Part shown: positions 1-9,892 of the stretch, piece by piece
How the letters are laid out: each line of letters begins with the position of its first letter
Numbering within the stretch: position 1 is the stretch's first letter
NCBI RefSeq assembly: GCF_003061515.1
Contig: NZ_CP028924.1
Coordinates: 4,092,001 to 4,156,000, forward strand
Direction of reading: 5' to 3'
DNA from: Colwellia sp. Arc7-D
GTDB lineage: Bacteria > Pseudomonadota > Gammaproteobacteria > Enterobacterales > Alteromonadaceae
DNA: 64,000 bases
Notes under the pieces: generated by a model
Told to the model about the DNA's origin: nothing
Databases searched by the model: none
Seen by the model: the letters and a program-made list of their open reading frames with translations, nothing else
Program-made: the position numbers and the translations under genes

Positions 1-1043
1 TAATGAATAATGAAGGGCAGAATGCCGTTAACATTACCAGCGTTATTCATAAAGCAACATCGGTTGGCGAGCTCACCGAAATCAGTAGCATGATCCCTAA
101 ACTACAAATTCGCATGGCAAAATTAGGCACTACCGCTGATCATGTTGGTAAAAGTATCAGCGCCATTACCATGGCATTTACCATTCGCTTAATAGAAATG
201 GCCGAAAAATTATTAGGTCCACCTCCTGTACCTTACGCTTGGTTAGCTGCAGGCTCACAAGCACGACAAGAACAATTTGCCCATTCAGATCAAGACAATG
301 CCTTGATCATTTCTAACGATTTAAAACCAGAACATAATCTTTGGTTTAAAGATCTTGCTACTTTTGTGTCTGATGGCTTAGCCGCTTGTGGTTTTATTTA
401 TTGCCCTGGCAATGTCATGGCAACAAATCCACAATGGTGCCAAACGCAAAAACAATGGTCACAATATTTTGCTCAATGGATTAATACACCAGAGCCAAAA
501 GCATTAATGCATTGCAGCACTTTTTTCGACTTAACCACCGTTTATGGTGACAGCCGATTACTGGAGCAAGTAAAAACAAAAATGTTACAAACAACAAAAC
601 GTAGCACTTTATTTATCGCACATTTATCACGTAATGCCCTCAACTTAAGGCCACCTTTAGGTTTTTTTCGAGATTTTGTGCTCATACAAAATGGCGAAAA
701 TAAAGCTACGCTAGATTTAAAGCATAACGGTATTGCTCCAATTGTTGATCTCGCGCGTATTTATGCGTTATCTGAAGGCATTGCAACGGTTAATACCATA
801 GAGCGCTTAAAGCAGGCCGCTGGAACGCCTTCATTATCGAAATCATCTGCAGCAAATCTCATCGATGCTTATGAATTTTTAAGTATGCTACGTATGATGC
901 ACCAAGCGAAAAAATTGCAATTAGGCCAACAACCCAATAATTACTTATCACCAAAAGATATTTCGAAACTCGAAAGGGAACACTTAAAAGATGCCTTTAA
1001 AGTGATAAAAACCTTGCAAGACAGCCGTCAATCCACTTATTAG
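1..1043 (+). CDS. DUF294 nucleotidyltransferase-like protein, 3' part (partial)
   Basis: The visible 346 residues hold a nucleotidyltransferase-like core with the pattern GSQARQEQF followed by SDQDNA at about residues 84-99, the signature of the DUF294 domain, and then the helical DUF294 C-terminal domain. Full-length relatives are around 600 residues and start with cyclic-nucleotide-binding and CBS domains, so the visible Met is probably internal and the gene begins left of the window; no stop precedes it in frame. In related bacteria the gene sits with an exonuclease gene next to acetate-uptake genes, and the exonuclease follows here after 15 bases. The domain is thought to act in nucleotide-dependent signalling; the substrate is unknown. 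Confidence 0.8.
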   Translation, partial: MNNEGQNAVNITSVIHKATSVGELTEISSMIPKLQIRMAKLGTTADHVGKSISAITMAFTIRLIEMAEKLLGPPPVPYAWLAAGSQARQEQFAHSDQDNALIISNDLKPEHNLWFKDLATFVSDGLAACGFIYCPGNVMATNPQWCQTQKQWSQYFAQWINTPEPKALMHCSTFFDLTTVYGDSRLLEQVKTKMLQTTKRSTLFIAHLSRNALNLRPPLGFFRDFVLIQNGENKATLDLKHNGIAPIVDLARIYALSEGIATVNTIERLKQAAGTPSLSKSSAANLIDAYEFLSMLRMMHQAKKLQLGQQPNNYLSPKDISKLEREHLKDAFKVIKTLQDSRQSTY

Positions 1044-1058
1044 CGATAACCATTTATC

Positions 1059-1757
1059 ATGTTGAATCATCACCCACTAACGCGTTGGCTAATCGGCTAC
1101 GAAGCACAACGAAAACGTATGCTAGCGCGTGCACCCAAAGGACCATTGCATGAGTTTCTCAGTGTCCCTTTCCCTCTACTGCATACTCCCTTTGATCAAA
1201 CCCCCATATTAGCGGTCGATTTTGAAACAACAGGGTTAGACGCGATACAAGATAAACTGCTCAGTGTGGGTTGTGTGGAGTTAAATCATAGACAAATTAA
1301 ACTTGGCACGAGTTATCATCAAATTATTCAAACTCAAGGCAGTTTAAAAGCAGATAATGTCACCATACATCAAATAACTGATGACCAAAAAGATCAAGGC
1401 CAACCGCTTGCAGAGGTAGTAGAACAATTACTGAAACGACTCGCAGGCAAAGTTATGCTCGTTCACTTTGCTCGTATTGAGCGTCAGTTTTTACAACAAG
1501 CTTGCATAGAGCTTTATGGTATGGCGCCGCCATTTCCGATGATAGACACGTTAGTGGTGGCGAAAAAAAGGCTAGATAAGCGTGATGTCGCTTACGATCC
1601 ATCGCAATTGAGACTTTCAGCTTTACGCGCCAGCTACCAACTGCCTAATCACTATGCTCATAATGCGCTAAACGATGCTATTGCCACAGCTGAATTACTG
1701 TTGGCACAAATTAGCGAACGAAATGAAGATATGTCACTACAGCAATTAATTTTATAA
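1059..1757 (+). CDS. 3'-5' exonuclease, DnaQ-like (DEDDh)
   Basis: A 232-residue protein with the exonuclease fold of the DNA polymerase III epsilon family. The Exo I motif DFETTG is at residues 54-59 (metal ligands D54 and E56), and the Exo III motif HNALNDA near residue 202 supplies the His and last Asp of a DEDDh site. The Exo II region is present as VHFARIERQF. It should degrade single-stranded DNA or RNA 3' to 5'. It lies 15 bases after the DUF294 gene and is probably co-transcribed with it, the usual arrangement in Shewanella/Colwellia relatives. It is too divergent in its N-terminus to be dnaQ itself. Confidence 0.85.
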   Translation: MLNHHPLTRWLIGYEAQRKRMLARAPKGPLHEFLSVPFPLLHTPFDQTPILAVDFETTGLDAIQDKLLSVGCVELNHRQIKLGTSYHQIIQTQGSLKADNVTIHQITDDQKDQGQPLAEVVEQLLKRLAGKVMLVHFARIERQFLQQACIELYGMAPPFPMIDTLVVAKKRLDKRDVAYDPSQLRLSALRASYQLPNHYAHNALNDAIATAELLLAQISERNEDMSLQQLIL

Positions 1758-1857
1758 CCATATCAATATATTTATTTTAGCCAAATGCAGAAAATAAGTT
1801 AATCTGTTGCCAAAATGTGAGATAATTGCGCTCGTAATCACACATTAATGGTCCATT

Positions 1858-2094
1858 ATGAAACTTTTAGTTCGCAATCTTTCTCGTTCAACAACCGAAC
1901 AAGAACTCCGTATTTTATTTTCTGCTCACGGCACTGTGACTGAATGCACTTTAGTTTTAGACCAAGAAACGGCTAAATCAAAAGGTTTTGGTTTTGTTGA
2001 AATGCCAAATGAAAAAGAAGCTAAAGTCGCTTTATCAAACCTGCATGAAACCAAAATTGCCAACAACAAAATTCGCGTTAAACTCGCGCAATAG
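1858..2094 (+). CDS. small RNA-binding protein, single RRM domain
   Basis: This 78-residue protein is one RNA recognition motif and nothing else. RNP2 is LLVRNL at residues 3-8, and RNP1 is KGFGFVEM at about residues 43-50, keeping the two stacking Phe residues. RNP2 lacks the usual aromatic residue. Such single-RRM proteins in marine gammaproteobacteria resemble cyanobacterial cold-induced RNA-binding proteins. A role in RNA chaperoning or cold response is inferred, not shown. The gene is monocistronic and is followed by a clear intrinsic terminator. Confidence 0.88.
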   Translation: MKLLVRNLSRSTTEQELRILFSAHGTVTECTLVLDQETAKSKGFGFVEMPNEKEAKVALSNLHETKIANNKIRVKLAQ

Positions 2095-2115
2095 TTTATC
2101 GCTTTGATAAAAATT

Positions 2116-2143
2116 AAAACCAGCATTAGGCTGGTTTTTTTGT
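2116..2143 (+). terminator. intrinsic terminator of the RRM gene
   Basis: A 9-bp stem (2116-2124 with 2130-2138) and a 5-base loop, running into a T-rich tract; 22 bases after the RRM stop codon. Confidence 0.85.
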
Positions 2144-2445
2144 TTTAATTAAATAAACAGTGTTAACAACGTATGTTATTTCAATAATTAGCGTTATTTG
2201 AATTTATAAACCATCCTCCCTAAAACCCTTGTCTCAAAGGAGTAATAAACTTCATTGATGACCAAAAAAACTTCCAGTTCATTCTCATTAAAATTCAATT
2301 TTTTCTAATATCGAAAACGGGTTAAATCGCGTTATTACAAACTGTGAAAGCTAATTTTATTGTCAGTAATGTTACCTTTGTTTCATAAGTGTAATGTTTT
2401 GTAAAAAACAACTAATTCAATATATAAATAAAAACTTTTCACTTA

Positions 2446-2457
2446 GAATGATCGTTC
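2446..2457. promoter_or_regulatory. candidate TetR operator upstream of the RND pump
   Basis: GAATGATCGTTC is nearly palindromic (GAA-Y-GATC-R-TTC) and has the look of TetR-family operators. It sits 37 bases before the start of the membrane-fusion gene, where a repressor would block transcription. The TetR gene at the 3' end of the operon is the obvious candidate ligand. The rest of the 350-base gap (2144-2494) is AT-rich with no other gene seen. Confidence 0.4.
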
Positions 2458-2494
2458 ACTCTACAGTATATATTTAACATTAAAGGTATTTAAC

Positions 2495-3682
2495 ATGCAG
2501 CGTTCTCGCATCGCATTATTTGTAATTTCGACCCTCATTAGTATTGTTGCTTTATCGGGTTGTGAACAAGTAACTGTTCAAGCGGCTGATAAGTCAGGAG
2601 CTACTGGACCTCAAGCGGTTACCGTTGGTGTTATTACATTACAAAGCCAAGCGCTAACGCTCAAAAAAGAATTACCTGGGCGTATTAATGCTTTTCAAAT
2701 TGCTGAAATTCGTCCTCAAGTTAGTGGCATTGTTCAATCGCGTTTATTTATTGAAGGTAAGCGAGTCGAGCAAGGGCAATCACTTTATCAAATTAATCCC
2801 GCTACTTTTAAAGCCGAGTTAGCCGCTAGCGAAGCGGCAGTAGCCAGTGCTAAAGCAAGTATTGCTAGCAGTAAATCCAAAGCTACTCGTTATAGTGAAC
2901 TGCTAAAAATTAAAGCGGTAAGTCAATTAGACTTTGATGAAGCAGATGCAGCATACAAACAAGCGACAGCCGCATTACTTACGGCTGAAGCGCAACTTCA
3001 AACAGCACAGATCAATCTTGATTATAGCCACGTTTCATCTCCTATCAGCGGCCAAATCAGTAAATCAAATGTCACTGTAGGTGCCTTAGTGAGTGTCAAT
3101 CAAACGACAGCACTGGCAACGGTTACCCAGCTCGACCCTATTTATGTTGATTTAACACAATCGAGTAATGAGCTCACAAAACTTAAAAAAGCATTAGCTT
3201 CTGGTGCGTTAACAGTTGATCCTACAAACCAAACCGATGTTGAGTTAACCATGGAAGATGGTTCTATTTACCCTCATAAAGGTGTATTGCAATTCTCTGA
3301 AGTTACCGTTGACCCAAGCACAGGTTCAGTAACATTACGCGCCCAATTCCCTAATCCAGAAAAACTATTATTGCCCGGTATGTATGCTCGCGCTTCCATC
3401 ATTGAAGGGGTTAAAAGTGACGCCATTTTAGTGCCACATCGAGGTGTTAGTCGTAATACAAAAGGCGAGCCAACAGCTATGATCGTGAATAAAGATAACA
3501 AAGTGGAAAGCCGTGTTTTACAAGTTGATAGAGCCGTGGGTTCAAACTGGTTGGTTACTCATGGCGTAGCAGCTGGCGATAAATTAATTATTGAAGGCTT
3601 ACAAAAAATTCGTCCGGGTGCTTTAGTTACTCCAACCCAAGTAAAACCGTCTGAACCCTCTTCTATCAACAAAGCGCAATAA
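2495..3682 (+). CDS. RND efflux membrane fusion lipoprotein (AcrA/MexA type)
   Basis: A periplasmic adaptor of a tripartite multidrug pump, 395 residues. An N-terminal lipoprotein signal ends in the lipobox ALSGC (Cys23), so it should be anchored to the inner membrane. The mature part shows the barrel-sandwich half-motif [17 protein letters not shown], a coiled-coil alpha hairpin rich in Ala around residues 125-175, then beta-barrel and membrane-proximal domains. It lies 11 bases before the permease gene in one operon. No outer-membrane channel gene follows, so a TolC-like partner must be encoded elsewhere. Confidence 0.92.
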   Translation: MQRSRIALFVISTLISIVALSGCEQVTVQAADKSGATGPQAVTVGVITLQSQALTLKKELPGRINAFQIAEIRPQVSGIVQSRLFIEGKRVEQGQSLYQINPATFKAELAASEAAVASAKASIASSKSKATRYSELLKIKAVSQLDFDEADAAYKQATAALLTAEAQLQTAQINLDYSHVSSPISGQISKSNVTVGALVSVNQTTALATVTQLDPIYVDLTQSSNELTKLKKALASGALTVDPTNQTDVELTMEDGSIYPHKGVLQFSEVTVDPSTGSVTLRAQFPNPEKLLLPGMYARASIIEGVKSDAILVPHRGVSRNTKGEPTAMIVNKDNKVESRVLQVDRAVGSNWLVTHGVAAGDKLIIEGLQKIRPGALVTPTQVKPSEPSSINKAQ

Positions 3683-3693
3683 CGGAGCATTCA

Positions 3694-6600
3694 ATGTCAC
3701 GATTTTTTATCGATCGACCTATATTCGCTTGGGTACTTGCTATTGTAGTTATGCTCGCGGGAATTTTAGCGATTAAAAATTTACCTATTGCGCAGTATCC
3801 ATCAATTGCACCACCTGCCATTAGTATTTCAGCTAATTACCCAGGAGCGTCTGCACAAACACTGGAAGACTCTGTTACCCAAGTTATTGAACAAAAAATG
3901 AAAGGCCTTGATGGTTTGCTTTATATGTCGTCAACGTCTGAATCAAGTGGTTCAGCAACCCTTACGTTGACCTTTAGTGCGGATACCAACCCTGATATTG
4001 CACAAGTTCAAGTACAAAATAAATTAGCAACGGCAACACCATTACTACCAGAAGAAGTACAACGCCAAGGTGTTGTAGTGGCGAAATCTGCTCGTAACTT
4101 TTTATTGGTTGTTGGTTTTGTATCGCAAGACGGCAGCATGAACAATATTGATATTGGTGATTATGTGTCATCAAATGTACAAGATATTGTCTCTCGTGTT
4201 GATGGTGTCGGTGAAGTGCAACTGTTTGGCTCACAATATGCGATGCGTATTTGGTTAGACCCGGCTAAATTACAAAATTTTAAATTAACGCCTGCTGACA
4301 TTAGTGCCGCAATAAGAGCACAAAATGCACAAGTTTCTGCCGGACAGCTAGGCGGAATGCCAGCCATTGCAGGGCAACAACTCAATGCCACTGTTACCGC
4401 ACAAAGTCGTTTGCAAACCCCTGAACAATTTAAAAATATTTTTGTCAAAACAAATAGCGATGGCTCTGTTGTTCGTTTAGAAGATGTGGCAAAAGTTGAG
4501 CTTGGCGGCGAAAACTACGGTGTTGTTGCACGTTTTAATGGCAACCCTGCATCGGGTTTAGGTGTTAAATTGGCCAGTGGTGCCAATGCACTTGATACCG
4601 CGCAAGGCGTAAAAGATGCGCTCGCAGAACTGCAACCGTTTTTCCCACAAGGCTTAGTATCTGTCGTCCCGTACGACACCACTCCGTTTGTATCTTTATC
4701 GATCGAAAAAGTAGTTCATACTCTAATTGAAGCGGTTGTTTTAGTGTTTGTAGTTATGTATCTATTTCTACAAAACTTTCGTGCGACACTCATCCCTACT
4801 ATTGCAGTGCCTGTGGTATTACTTGGTACCGTTGGTATTTTATACGTTTTTGGTTACTCAATTAATACGCTAACTATGTTTGCGATGGTGTTAGCTATAG
4901 GCTTACTGGTTGATGACGCTATTGTTGTCGTTGAAAATGTTGAACGACTCATGAGTGAAGAAAAGCTATCAGCGCTTGAAGCTACACGAAAATCAATGGA
5001 TGAAATTAAGGGCGCTTTGGTCGGTATTGCTATGGTGCTGTCAGCCGTATTTATTCCGATGGCATTTTTTAGTGGCTCTACCGGGGTTATTTATCGACAA
5101 TTCTCTATTACGCTAGTCTCTGCGATGGGGCTGTCGGTATTAGTTGCCCTGATATTAACACCCGCACTTTGTGCTACTTTATTAAAACCAAGCCATGTTC
5201 ATGATAACAGTACTTTAATCGGTAAGTTTTTTTCTGGTTTTAACCGCGGGTTTGAAAAAACCAATAAAGGTGCGCAAAGCTTTGTAAGTAGAATGATCCG
5301 CCACTCTAAACGCTACTTACTTATTTATGCCGTTATCGTTGGCGGCATGGTGTATGTTTTCTCAAGCTTACCTACGGCATTTCTGCCTGATGAAGATCAA
5401 GGTATTTTATTTAACCAAGTTATGTTGCCGGCTGGCTCTACCACCCAAGAAACTTTAGAAGTGGTTAAAAAAGTCGAAAATCATTACTTGAACGACCAAT
5501 CAGAAGCCGTTAAAGGTATATTCACCGTAACAGGCTTTAGTTTTGCGGGCTCAGGGCAAAACTCAGCTATTGGCTTTGTTAGCTTAAGACATTGGGATGA
5601 ACGACAACGTGATGATCTATCCGTTGGAGCTGTAGCCGGTAAAGGTATGCAGTTTTTCTCAACTATTAAAGAAGCCTTTGTCTTTGCTTTTCCACCGCCA
5701 GCTATCGTTGAGTTAGGTACTGCGAACGGTTTTAATATGTTTTTACAGGACCGTGTGGGTCTTGGCCACGATGCGTTATTAAGTGCACGAAATCAATTGT
5801 TAGGTTTAGCAAGTCAAAGTAAAGTTTTAGCGGGTGTACGTCCGAACGGACAAGAAGACATGCCAGAGCTACAATTAGATATTGACCTAGCAAAAGCAGA
5901 AGCCTTTGGCGTATCACAAAGTGATATTAACAGTACCCTTTCAACCGCTTGGGGCAGTAGTTATGTCAATGACTTTATTGACCGTGGTCGTGTTAAAAAA
6001 GTCTATCTACAAGGTATTGCTGAGTCTCGTATGGTGCCTGAAGATCTCAACAAATGGTATGTACGAAACAATAATGGCGACATGGTACCCTTCTCTGCAT
6101 TTGCCAGCTCATTTTGGTCATATGGCTCTCCACGCTTAGAACGATACAATGGCTTTTCTTCAATGGAAATTCAAGGCAGTGCAGCGCCCGGTTACAGTAC
6201 CGGACAAGCAATGGACGAAATGGAGAGATTAGTTGATCAATTACCACAAGGCTTTGCTTCTGAGTGGACAGGAATTTCATTCCAAGAACGCTCTAGCGGC
6301 GGACAAGCACCACTTTTATACGGCCTTTCATTATTGTTTGTATTTTTGTGTTTAGCAGCGTTATATGAAAGTTGGTCGGTGCCTTTTGCCGTTATGTTGA
6401 TTGTACCTTTAGGTATATTTGGTGCAATTATGGCAGCTTTTGGTGGTGGATTATCAAACGACATCTACTTGCAAGTAGGTTTGTTGACCACCATAGGGCT
6501 CGCGTCTAAAAATGCGATATTAATTGTTGAATTTGCCATTCATAAAATGGATGAAGGGCTCGGCCTTGTTGAGTCGGCAATTGCCGCTGTTCGTCTTCGC

Positions 6601-6813
6601 TTACGTCCTATTTTGATGACTTCGATGGCCTTTATTTGTGGTGTTTTACCCTTAGCTATTGCCTCGAGTGCTGGCTCGGGTGCACAAAATGCGCTCGGTA
6701 TTTCAATTATTGGCGGTACGCTTGCATCATCAATATTAGTGGTTATTTTTGTACCTGTTTTTTTCGTGTTAGTGCGACGAGTTTTTCCTGGAAAAACTAA
6801 AGCAGCTAAATAA
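3694..6813 (+). CDS. RND multidrug efflux permease (AcrB/MexB type, HAE1)
   Basis: The 1039-residue proton-driven inner-membrane pump, full length for the family. The N-terminus [17 protein letters not shown] is typical of the first transmembrane helix. The TM4 segment [13 protein letters not shown] carries the paired proton-relay Asp residues, and [14 protein letters not shown] in TM10 carries the conserved Lys. Two large periplasmic loops (about residues 40-330 and 560-860) form the porter and docking domains. It shares an operon with the adaptor; the TetR regulator follows 78 bases downstream. Substrates cannot be read from the sequence, but the HAE1 type usually exports hydrophobic drugs, dyes or solvents. 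Confidence 0.95.
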   Translation: MSRFFIDRPIFAWVLAIVVMLAGILAIKNLPIAQYPSIAPPAISISANYPGASAQTLEDSVTQVIEQKMKGLDGLLYMSSTSESSGSATLTLTFSADTNPDIAQVQVQNKLATATPLLPEEVQRQGVVVAKSARNFLLVVGFVSQDGSMNNIDIGDYVSSNVQDIVSRVDGVGEVQLFGSQYAMRIWLDPAKLQNFKLTPADISAAIRAQNAQVSAGQLGGMPAIAGQQLNATVTAQSRLQTPEQFKNIFVKTNSDGSVVRLEDVAKVELGGENYGVVARFNGNPASGLGVKLASGANALDTAQGVKDALAELQPFFPQGLVSVVPYDTTPFVSLSIEKVVHTLIEAVVLVFVVMYLFLQNFRATLIPTIAVPVVLLGTVGILYVFGYSINTLTMFAMVLAIGLLVDDAIVVVENVERLMSEEKLSALEATRKSMDEIKGALVGIAMVLSAVFIPMAFFSGSTGVIYRQFSITLVSAMGLSVLVALILTPALCATLLKPSHVHDNSTLIGKFFSGFNRGFEKTNKGAQSFVSRMIRHSKRYLLIYAVIVGGMVYVFSSLPTAFLPDEDQGILFNQVMLPAGSTTQETLEVVKKVENHYLNDQSEAVKGIFTVTGFSFAGSGQNSAIGFVSLRHWDERQRDDLSVGAVAGKGMQFFSTIKEAFVFAFPPPAIVELGTANGFNMFLQDRVGLGHDALLSARNQLLGLASQSKVLAGVRPNGQEDMPELQLDIDLAKAEAFGVSQSDINSTLSTAWGSSYVNDFIDRGRVKKVYLQGIAESRMVPEDLNKWYVRNNNGDMVPFSAFASSFWSYGSPRLERYNGFSSMEIQGSAAPGYSTGQAMDEMERLVDQLPQGFASEWTGISFQERSSGGQAPLLYGLSLLFVFLCLAALYESWSVPFAVMLIVPLGIFGAIMAAFGGGLSNDIYLQVGLLTTIGLASKNAILIVEFAIHKMDEGLGLVESAIAAVRLRLRPILMTSMAFICGVLPLAIASSAGSGAQNALGISIIGGTLASSILVVIFVPVFFVLVRRVFPGKTKAAK

Positions 6814-6870
6814 ACGTGATGAACACAATATTTAAAAAGTCAGCTTAAATAGCACTAAAAGGCATATTTT

Positions 6871-6890
6871 ATCGAGCCAACAGGCTCGAT
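6871..6890. repeat. perfect 8-bp inverted repeat abutting the tetR start region
   Basis: Arms 6871-6878 and 6883-6890 (ATCGAGCC/GGCTCGAT) enclose a 4-base loop. No T-tract follows on the plus strand, so it is not a classic terminator. It ends one base before the upstream ATG and 13 bases before the preferred ATG. It could be an autoregulatory operator or an RNA hairpin that limits translation or readthrough from the pump genes. Confidence 0.6.
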
Positions 6891-6903
6891 AATGGAAATT
6901 TAT

Positions 6904-7536
6904 ATGAAAATCAAAAAACACTCAGATCCGGCCCTCGCTCATGCGCGAAGGGAGCAAGTATTGAGCGCTGCGGCTGATTGTTTTCGTCGTAAAGGTTATC
7001 ACGGTGCTGGCATGGCAGAAATATCTCGAACTGCGGGTATGAGTGCTGGTCATATTTATAATTACTTCGACAGTAAAGAAGCCATCATTGAAAGTATTAT
7101 CGAAAAAGATATGGCAGAAATGTTCTCTATCTTTCAACAGTTTGAGGATCATCCTAGCGACGTACTTACTGCGCTTATTGATGGTTTAAATATGGGTGTA
7201 AAGCGTCACATGGATACCGGCTCATGTGTGGTCAGATTAGATATGATGGCCGAAGCAAGCAGAAACAGTAAAGTAGAAATGCTCTTACGAGACGCAGATA
7301 CACAGGCAAGAGAGCGTATGAGAAAGCTACTGATCAGCGAAAAAAGCGCATTAAAAAATCATTCAGAGCAAGAACTTGAAAGCAGAATTAATGTAATTTT
7401 CTCAATGATGACAGGGTTATTACTGAGAAAAGTATTATACCCAGAGCTTACTGAAGAAAATGTATTAATAGCACTTCGCCCAGCGATGAAAACTTTACTT
7501 ATGCCATTTGAACATCAAGGTTCATCAGACTTGTAA
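6904..7536 (+). CDS. TetR family transcriptional regulator
   Basis: A repressor-type DNA-binding protein of about 210 residues. The N-terminal helix-turn-helix is clear (MAEISRTAGMSAGHIYNYF, then the typical DSKEAIIESI), and the C-terminal ligand-binding half is divergent as usual. An in-frame ATG at 6892 is possible, but the ATG at 6904 has GGAA 7 bases upstream, while 6892 lies against a hairpin. The gene follows the RND pump genes on the same strand, so it most likely represses that operon. This placement, downstream rather than divergent, would give feedback if co-transcribed. Confidence 0.88.
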   Translation: MKIKKHSDPALAHARREQVLSAAADCFRRKGYHGAGMAEISRTAGMSAGHIYNYFDSKEAIIESIIEKDMAEMFSIFQQFEDHPSDVLTALIDGLNMGVKRHMDTGSCVVRLDMMAEASRNSKVEMLLRDADTQARERMRKLLISEKSALKNHSEQELESRINVIFSMMTGLLLRKVLYPELTEENVLIALRPAMKTLLMPFEHQGSSDL

Positions 7537-7592
7537 TCTAGTAAAACGTTTACAAACCGATAACGCCTAAAGTCCATTTTAACGAATGCAAA

Positions 7593-8279
7593 CTAACTTG
7601 ATACAGGTGACTGTTTAGCATTTGTTAAGTAATTTCTTGCTAAAAATACAAAGTCATCAATTGAGCCGTTGAGATTACTGGCGGAAATAAATAAATGCGC
7701 GCCAAGGGCTTGATGCAATATGTCACAATGATGTAGAAAGCCTGCCAAAGGACCTTTTATGACTTCACCACTAGTTAACATATACGGTTCAAAATTTAAA
7801 ACCCCTTGCTCAATGGTTATTAATTGCTGGTGAATGCAATATTGAATAAGTGGCTTTTGTTCGTGGATCATGCGATTAGCTAACCGTAACGATATGCTGC
7901 TTGCAATAACGTCTAATGACATCAGTTTGATACCGACATAATTCAGTTCTTGCCGCTCGATACCCACGGTATTGGTTACACTATGTATACTTCTAATTTG
8001 CTGCCAGCAAAGTTGCCAAAGCCCATGGCGATGATGAAAGGTTAGTGTTTCAGGTGCCAATATTAAGCTGTGGTTTGGTTCAGCTTGTTTTAGTAACCCA
8101 ATAAAAATAGTCACTAAACAAGTGAGCACCATAAACATCAGCACAAAGCGGGCTTGGTGCCAATAATAATGACCAAATCCCACTAAAATAATTAACGCAA
8201 CAACCCCCGATAAGGTAATAAATAATCCATGATGACGGGCTATAGCTTTAATTTTTATTGTGGTATTACTATTTGTCAT
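7593..8279 (-). CDS. DUF2982 family membrane protein
   Basis: A 228-residue protein with two adjacent transmembrane segments near the N-terminus (about residues 18-36 and 44-62) and a soluble remainder. It resembles the DUF2982 family of Shewanella and Vibrio relatives; the assignment is from memory of the family and the function is unknown. It is convergent with tetR and divergent from arfA. The start at 8279 is the first ATG and precedes the membrane segments by a short basic stretch. Confidence 0.65.
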   Translation of the reverse strand: MTNSNTTIKIKAIARHHGLFITLSGVVALIILVGFGHYYWHQARFVLMFMVLTCLVTIFIGLLKQAEPNHSLILAPETLTFHHRHGLWQLCWQQIRSIHSVTNTVGIERQELNYVGIKLMSLDVIASSISLRLANRMIHEQKPLIQYCIHQQLITIEQGVLNFEPYMLTSGEVIKGPLAGFLHHCDILHQALGAHLFISASNLNGSIDDFVFLARNYLTNAKQSPVSS

Positions 8280-8342
8280 TTTGGTTTCACGATAGTTAAT
8301 TCGACAGGTATTTAAAACTATATTAATAACTGAATTTAATAT

Positions 8343-8370
8343 TTGTGCATATTTTTTTGTTTAGTATATA
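8343..8370 (+). promoter_or_regulatory. probable promoter of arfA
   Basis: TTGTGC (8343-8348) and TATATA (8365-8370) are 16 bases apart, in the intergenic gap between the divergent DUF2982 gene and arfA. A TATACT alternative at 8367 gives an 18-base spacer. Confidence 0.4.
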
Positions 8371-8444
8371 CTCTGCGCGTTTTCGATACGAAGCAATAAA
8401 TTTATCGTTAATAGTATTCAATAAACAACAAAAAAGGTAAAAAA

Positions 8445-8648
8445 ATGACAAAGCATAAAGTAGATAAGCACCAAAAAAATCAAGGTGGTTGTGAGTTAGG
8501 TAGAGGGGTAATTAAAGATAACTTCTTAGCTGCAGTGGTAACATCTAAGCTGTTTAAGCAACAAGTTATTATCGCCAAAAAAGGTAAAGGAGCTTATCAA
8601 AGAACTCAAAAGCATAAAGGACAAGAGTCCTATTTAATAGCGGTTTAA
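8445..8648 (+). CDS. arfA: alternative ribosome-rescue factor ArfA
   Basis: ArfA recruits release factor 2 to ribosomes stalled on mRNAs without a stop codon, backing up tmRNA. The 67 residues carry the family core: GRGVIKDNFLAAVV, then LFKQQVIIAKKGKGAYQR and a basic KH, matching E. coli GxIKDNAxxALLxDPLFRQRVxxxKKGKGSYxRK. The N-terminus has a short extension of His, Lys and Gln. AGG lies 9 bases before the ATG. The last codons form one arm of a long hairpin (8624-8683). In E. coli such a hairpin causes truncation of arfA mRNA, so that active protein is made only when tmRNA fails. The same control is inferred here. Confidence 0.9.
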   Translation: MTKHKVDKHQKNQGGCELGRGVIKDNFLAAVVTSKLFKQQVIIAKKGKGAYQRTQKHKGQESYLIAV

Positions 8649-8683
8649 TCCATAGGGATGTAATCGTTATTAAATAGGGCTTT
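8624..8683 (+). promoter_or_regulatory. long RNA hairpin across the arfA stop codon
   Basis: Positions 8624-8642 pair with 8665-8683 over 19 bp (three G-U wobbles). The TAA at 8646-8648 falls in the apical loop, which can form a further small stem. The left arm is coding sequence. This matches the known design of arfA in enterics, where RNase III cleavage or termination at such a hairpin yields a non-stop message. Confidence 0.75.
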
Positions 8684-8695
8684 AGGCTTTATTTA

Positions 8696-9892
8696 TTAGC
8701 AAGCTAACGTGTGAATTTTTCGCAGTGCTTGATTGGCTTTGTCTAGTTGACCTTGTTGCTCAAGTACTTGTGAAAAAATCAGTAAATCAATTTTGTCGTA
8801 TGACTTTTCTTCAAGGCTAACCAAGCTATTAAAGGCTTTTTCTGCTAATTGCCATTGCTGAGAAGCGGCAGCAAAATGTGCAACTAATGATAACCATAGT
8901 GCATTACTAGGCTCACTATGTAGGTGCTTTTGCGCCGCAGCCATAAGGTTATTGTCGTGCGTAATTGGCAATGTTCTTATCGCCTTTAACAGACTTACCG
9001 CATTACCTTTTTTGATAATAGGTAATAATATTTTGGCTAAAGGTTCATTAATTTGATTTTCGGCCAACACTTGGCAATAGGTAATAACCACGGTTTCAGA
9101 TTGCCTGGTTTTCTTCGGCAGTTGCTGCCAATATTCTATCAATGCAGTACTATCATGTTGCTTTATCTGGTCATTAAAAGCCCCGTAAAAAGCTTGCTGT
9201 TGCCATAACGTGATAGTGTCTGAGCTGATAGATTTTTGTTTTTGAGCCGTATTAAGCTGCTTGATCACATAATCAAATCGCTTCTCAACGATACTTAACT
9301 CTATTTCTAACTTAAGTAACCTGGCGTCATGTCCAATATGCTTGTGATGCTCATCAATAACTGTACGAGCTAGTGGATAATTTTTCTGCCCCATAAGTAA
9401 TTTAACTTTTATCAAAACCGCTTCTAATCCAGCATCTTTAAAAGTATTAGCCGTTTTGTCGAGCAGGCCTAAATAATGGTCTGTGTTTGGTTTCAACGCT
9501 TGTTTTTGTGCTGCATCAGCCGCAACAAGATAAGCAATAAGCTCAAACGTTGAACCTTCCGCAGACTTAGCTAATAAATGCTCGGCTTGTTTATAATCAC
9601 CTAATACATAAGCGGATATACCTTTGTTAAAGTCTTTTAGTGCTTTTCGGCGACTGGCAAATGCAATTTTGTTCCAAGCTTTAAAGCTAAAGTTAACTCC
9701 ACCACGAAAAAATTTAAAGGTAAGTGCCAAGGCGAAAAAGCACAATGCTAGCGTTATAATCGCAGTAATGACTGTAGTTTCAATCGCTGAATCGCCAATA
9801 GAAATTAGAATATAGCCTTTTTCACCAATTAAAATAGGTGTTACAACAACAACCGTAAGAAATAAAATCAACAATAATAAAAGCCGTTTCAT
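8696..9892 (-). CDS. hemY: HemY, TPR membrane protein of the heme operon
   Basis: A 398-residue inner-membrane protein with two N-terminal transmembrane segments (about residues 3-22 and 40-62) and the conserved HemY N-terminal domain (FRGGVNFSFKAWNK), followed by TPR-like helical repeats. Its exact role is unsettled; it is linked to the late steps of heme synthesis, and is unrelated to protoporphyrinogen oxidase HemY of Gram-positives. It is the last gene of cyaY-hemC-hemD-hemX-hemY, and its ATG overlaps the hemX stop as TAATG, which implies translational coupling. Confidence 0.9.
   Translation of the reverse strand: MKRLLLLLILFLTVVVVTPILIGEKGYILISIGDSAIETTVITAIITLALCFFALALTFKFFRGGVNFSFKAWNKIAFASRRKALKDFNKGISAYVLGDYKQAEHLLAKSAEGSTFELIAYLVAADAAQKQALKPNTDHYLGLLDKTANTFKDAGLEAVLIKVKLLMGQKNYPLARTVIDEHHKHIGHDARLLKLEIELSIVEKRFDYVIKQLNTAQKQKSISSDTITLWQQQAFYGAFNDQIKQHDSTALIEYWQQLPKKTRQSETVVITYCQVLAENQINEPLAKILLPIIKKGNAVSLLKAIRTLPITHDNNLMAAAQKHLHSEPSNALWLSLVAHFAAASQQWQLAEKAFNSLVSLEEKSYDKIDLLIFSQVLEQQGQLDKANQALRKIHTLAC

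Noticed and set aside
4161..4448. 95-codon minus-strand frame inside the RND permease gene
   Set aside because: Shadow of the pump gene; composition does not look like a real protein.
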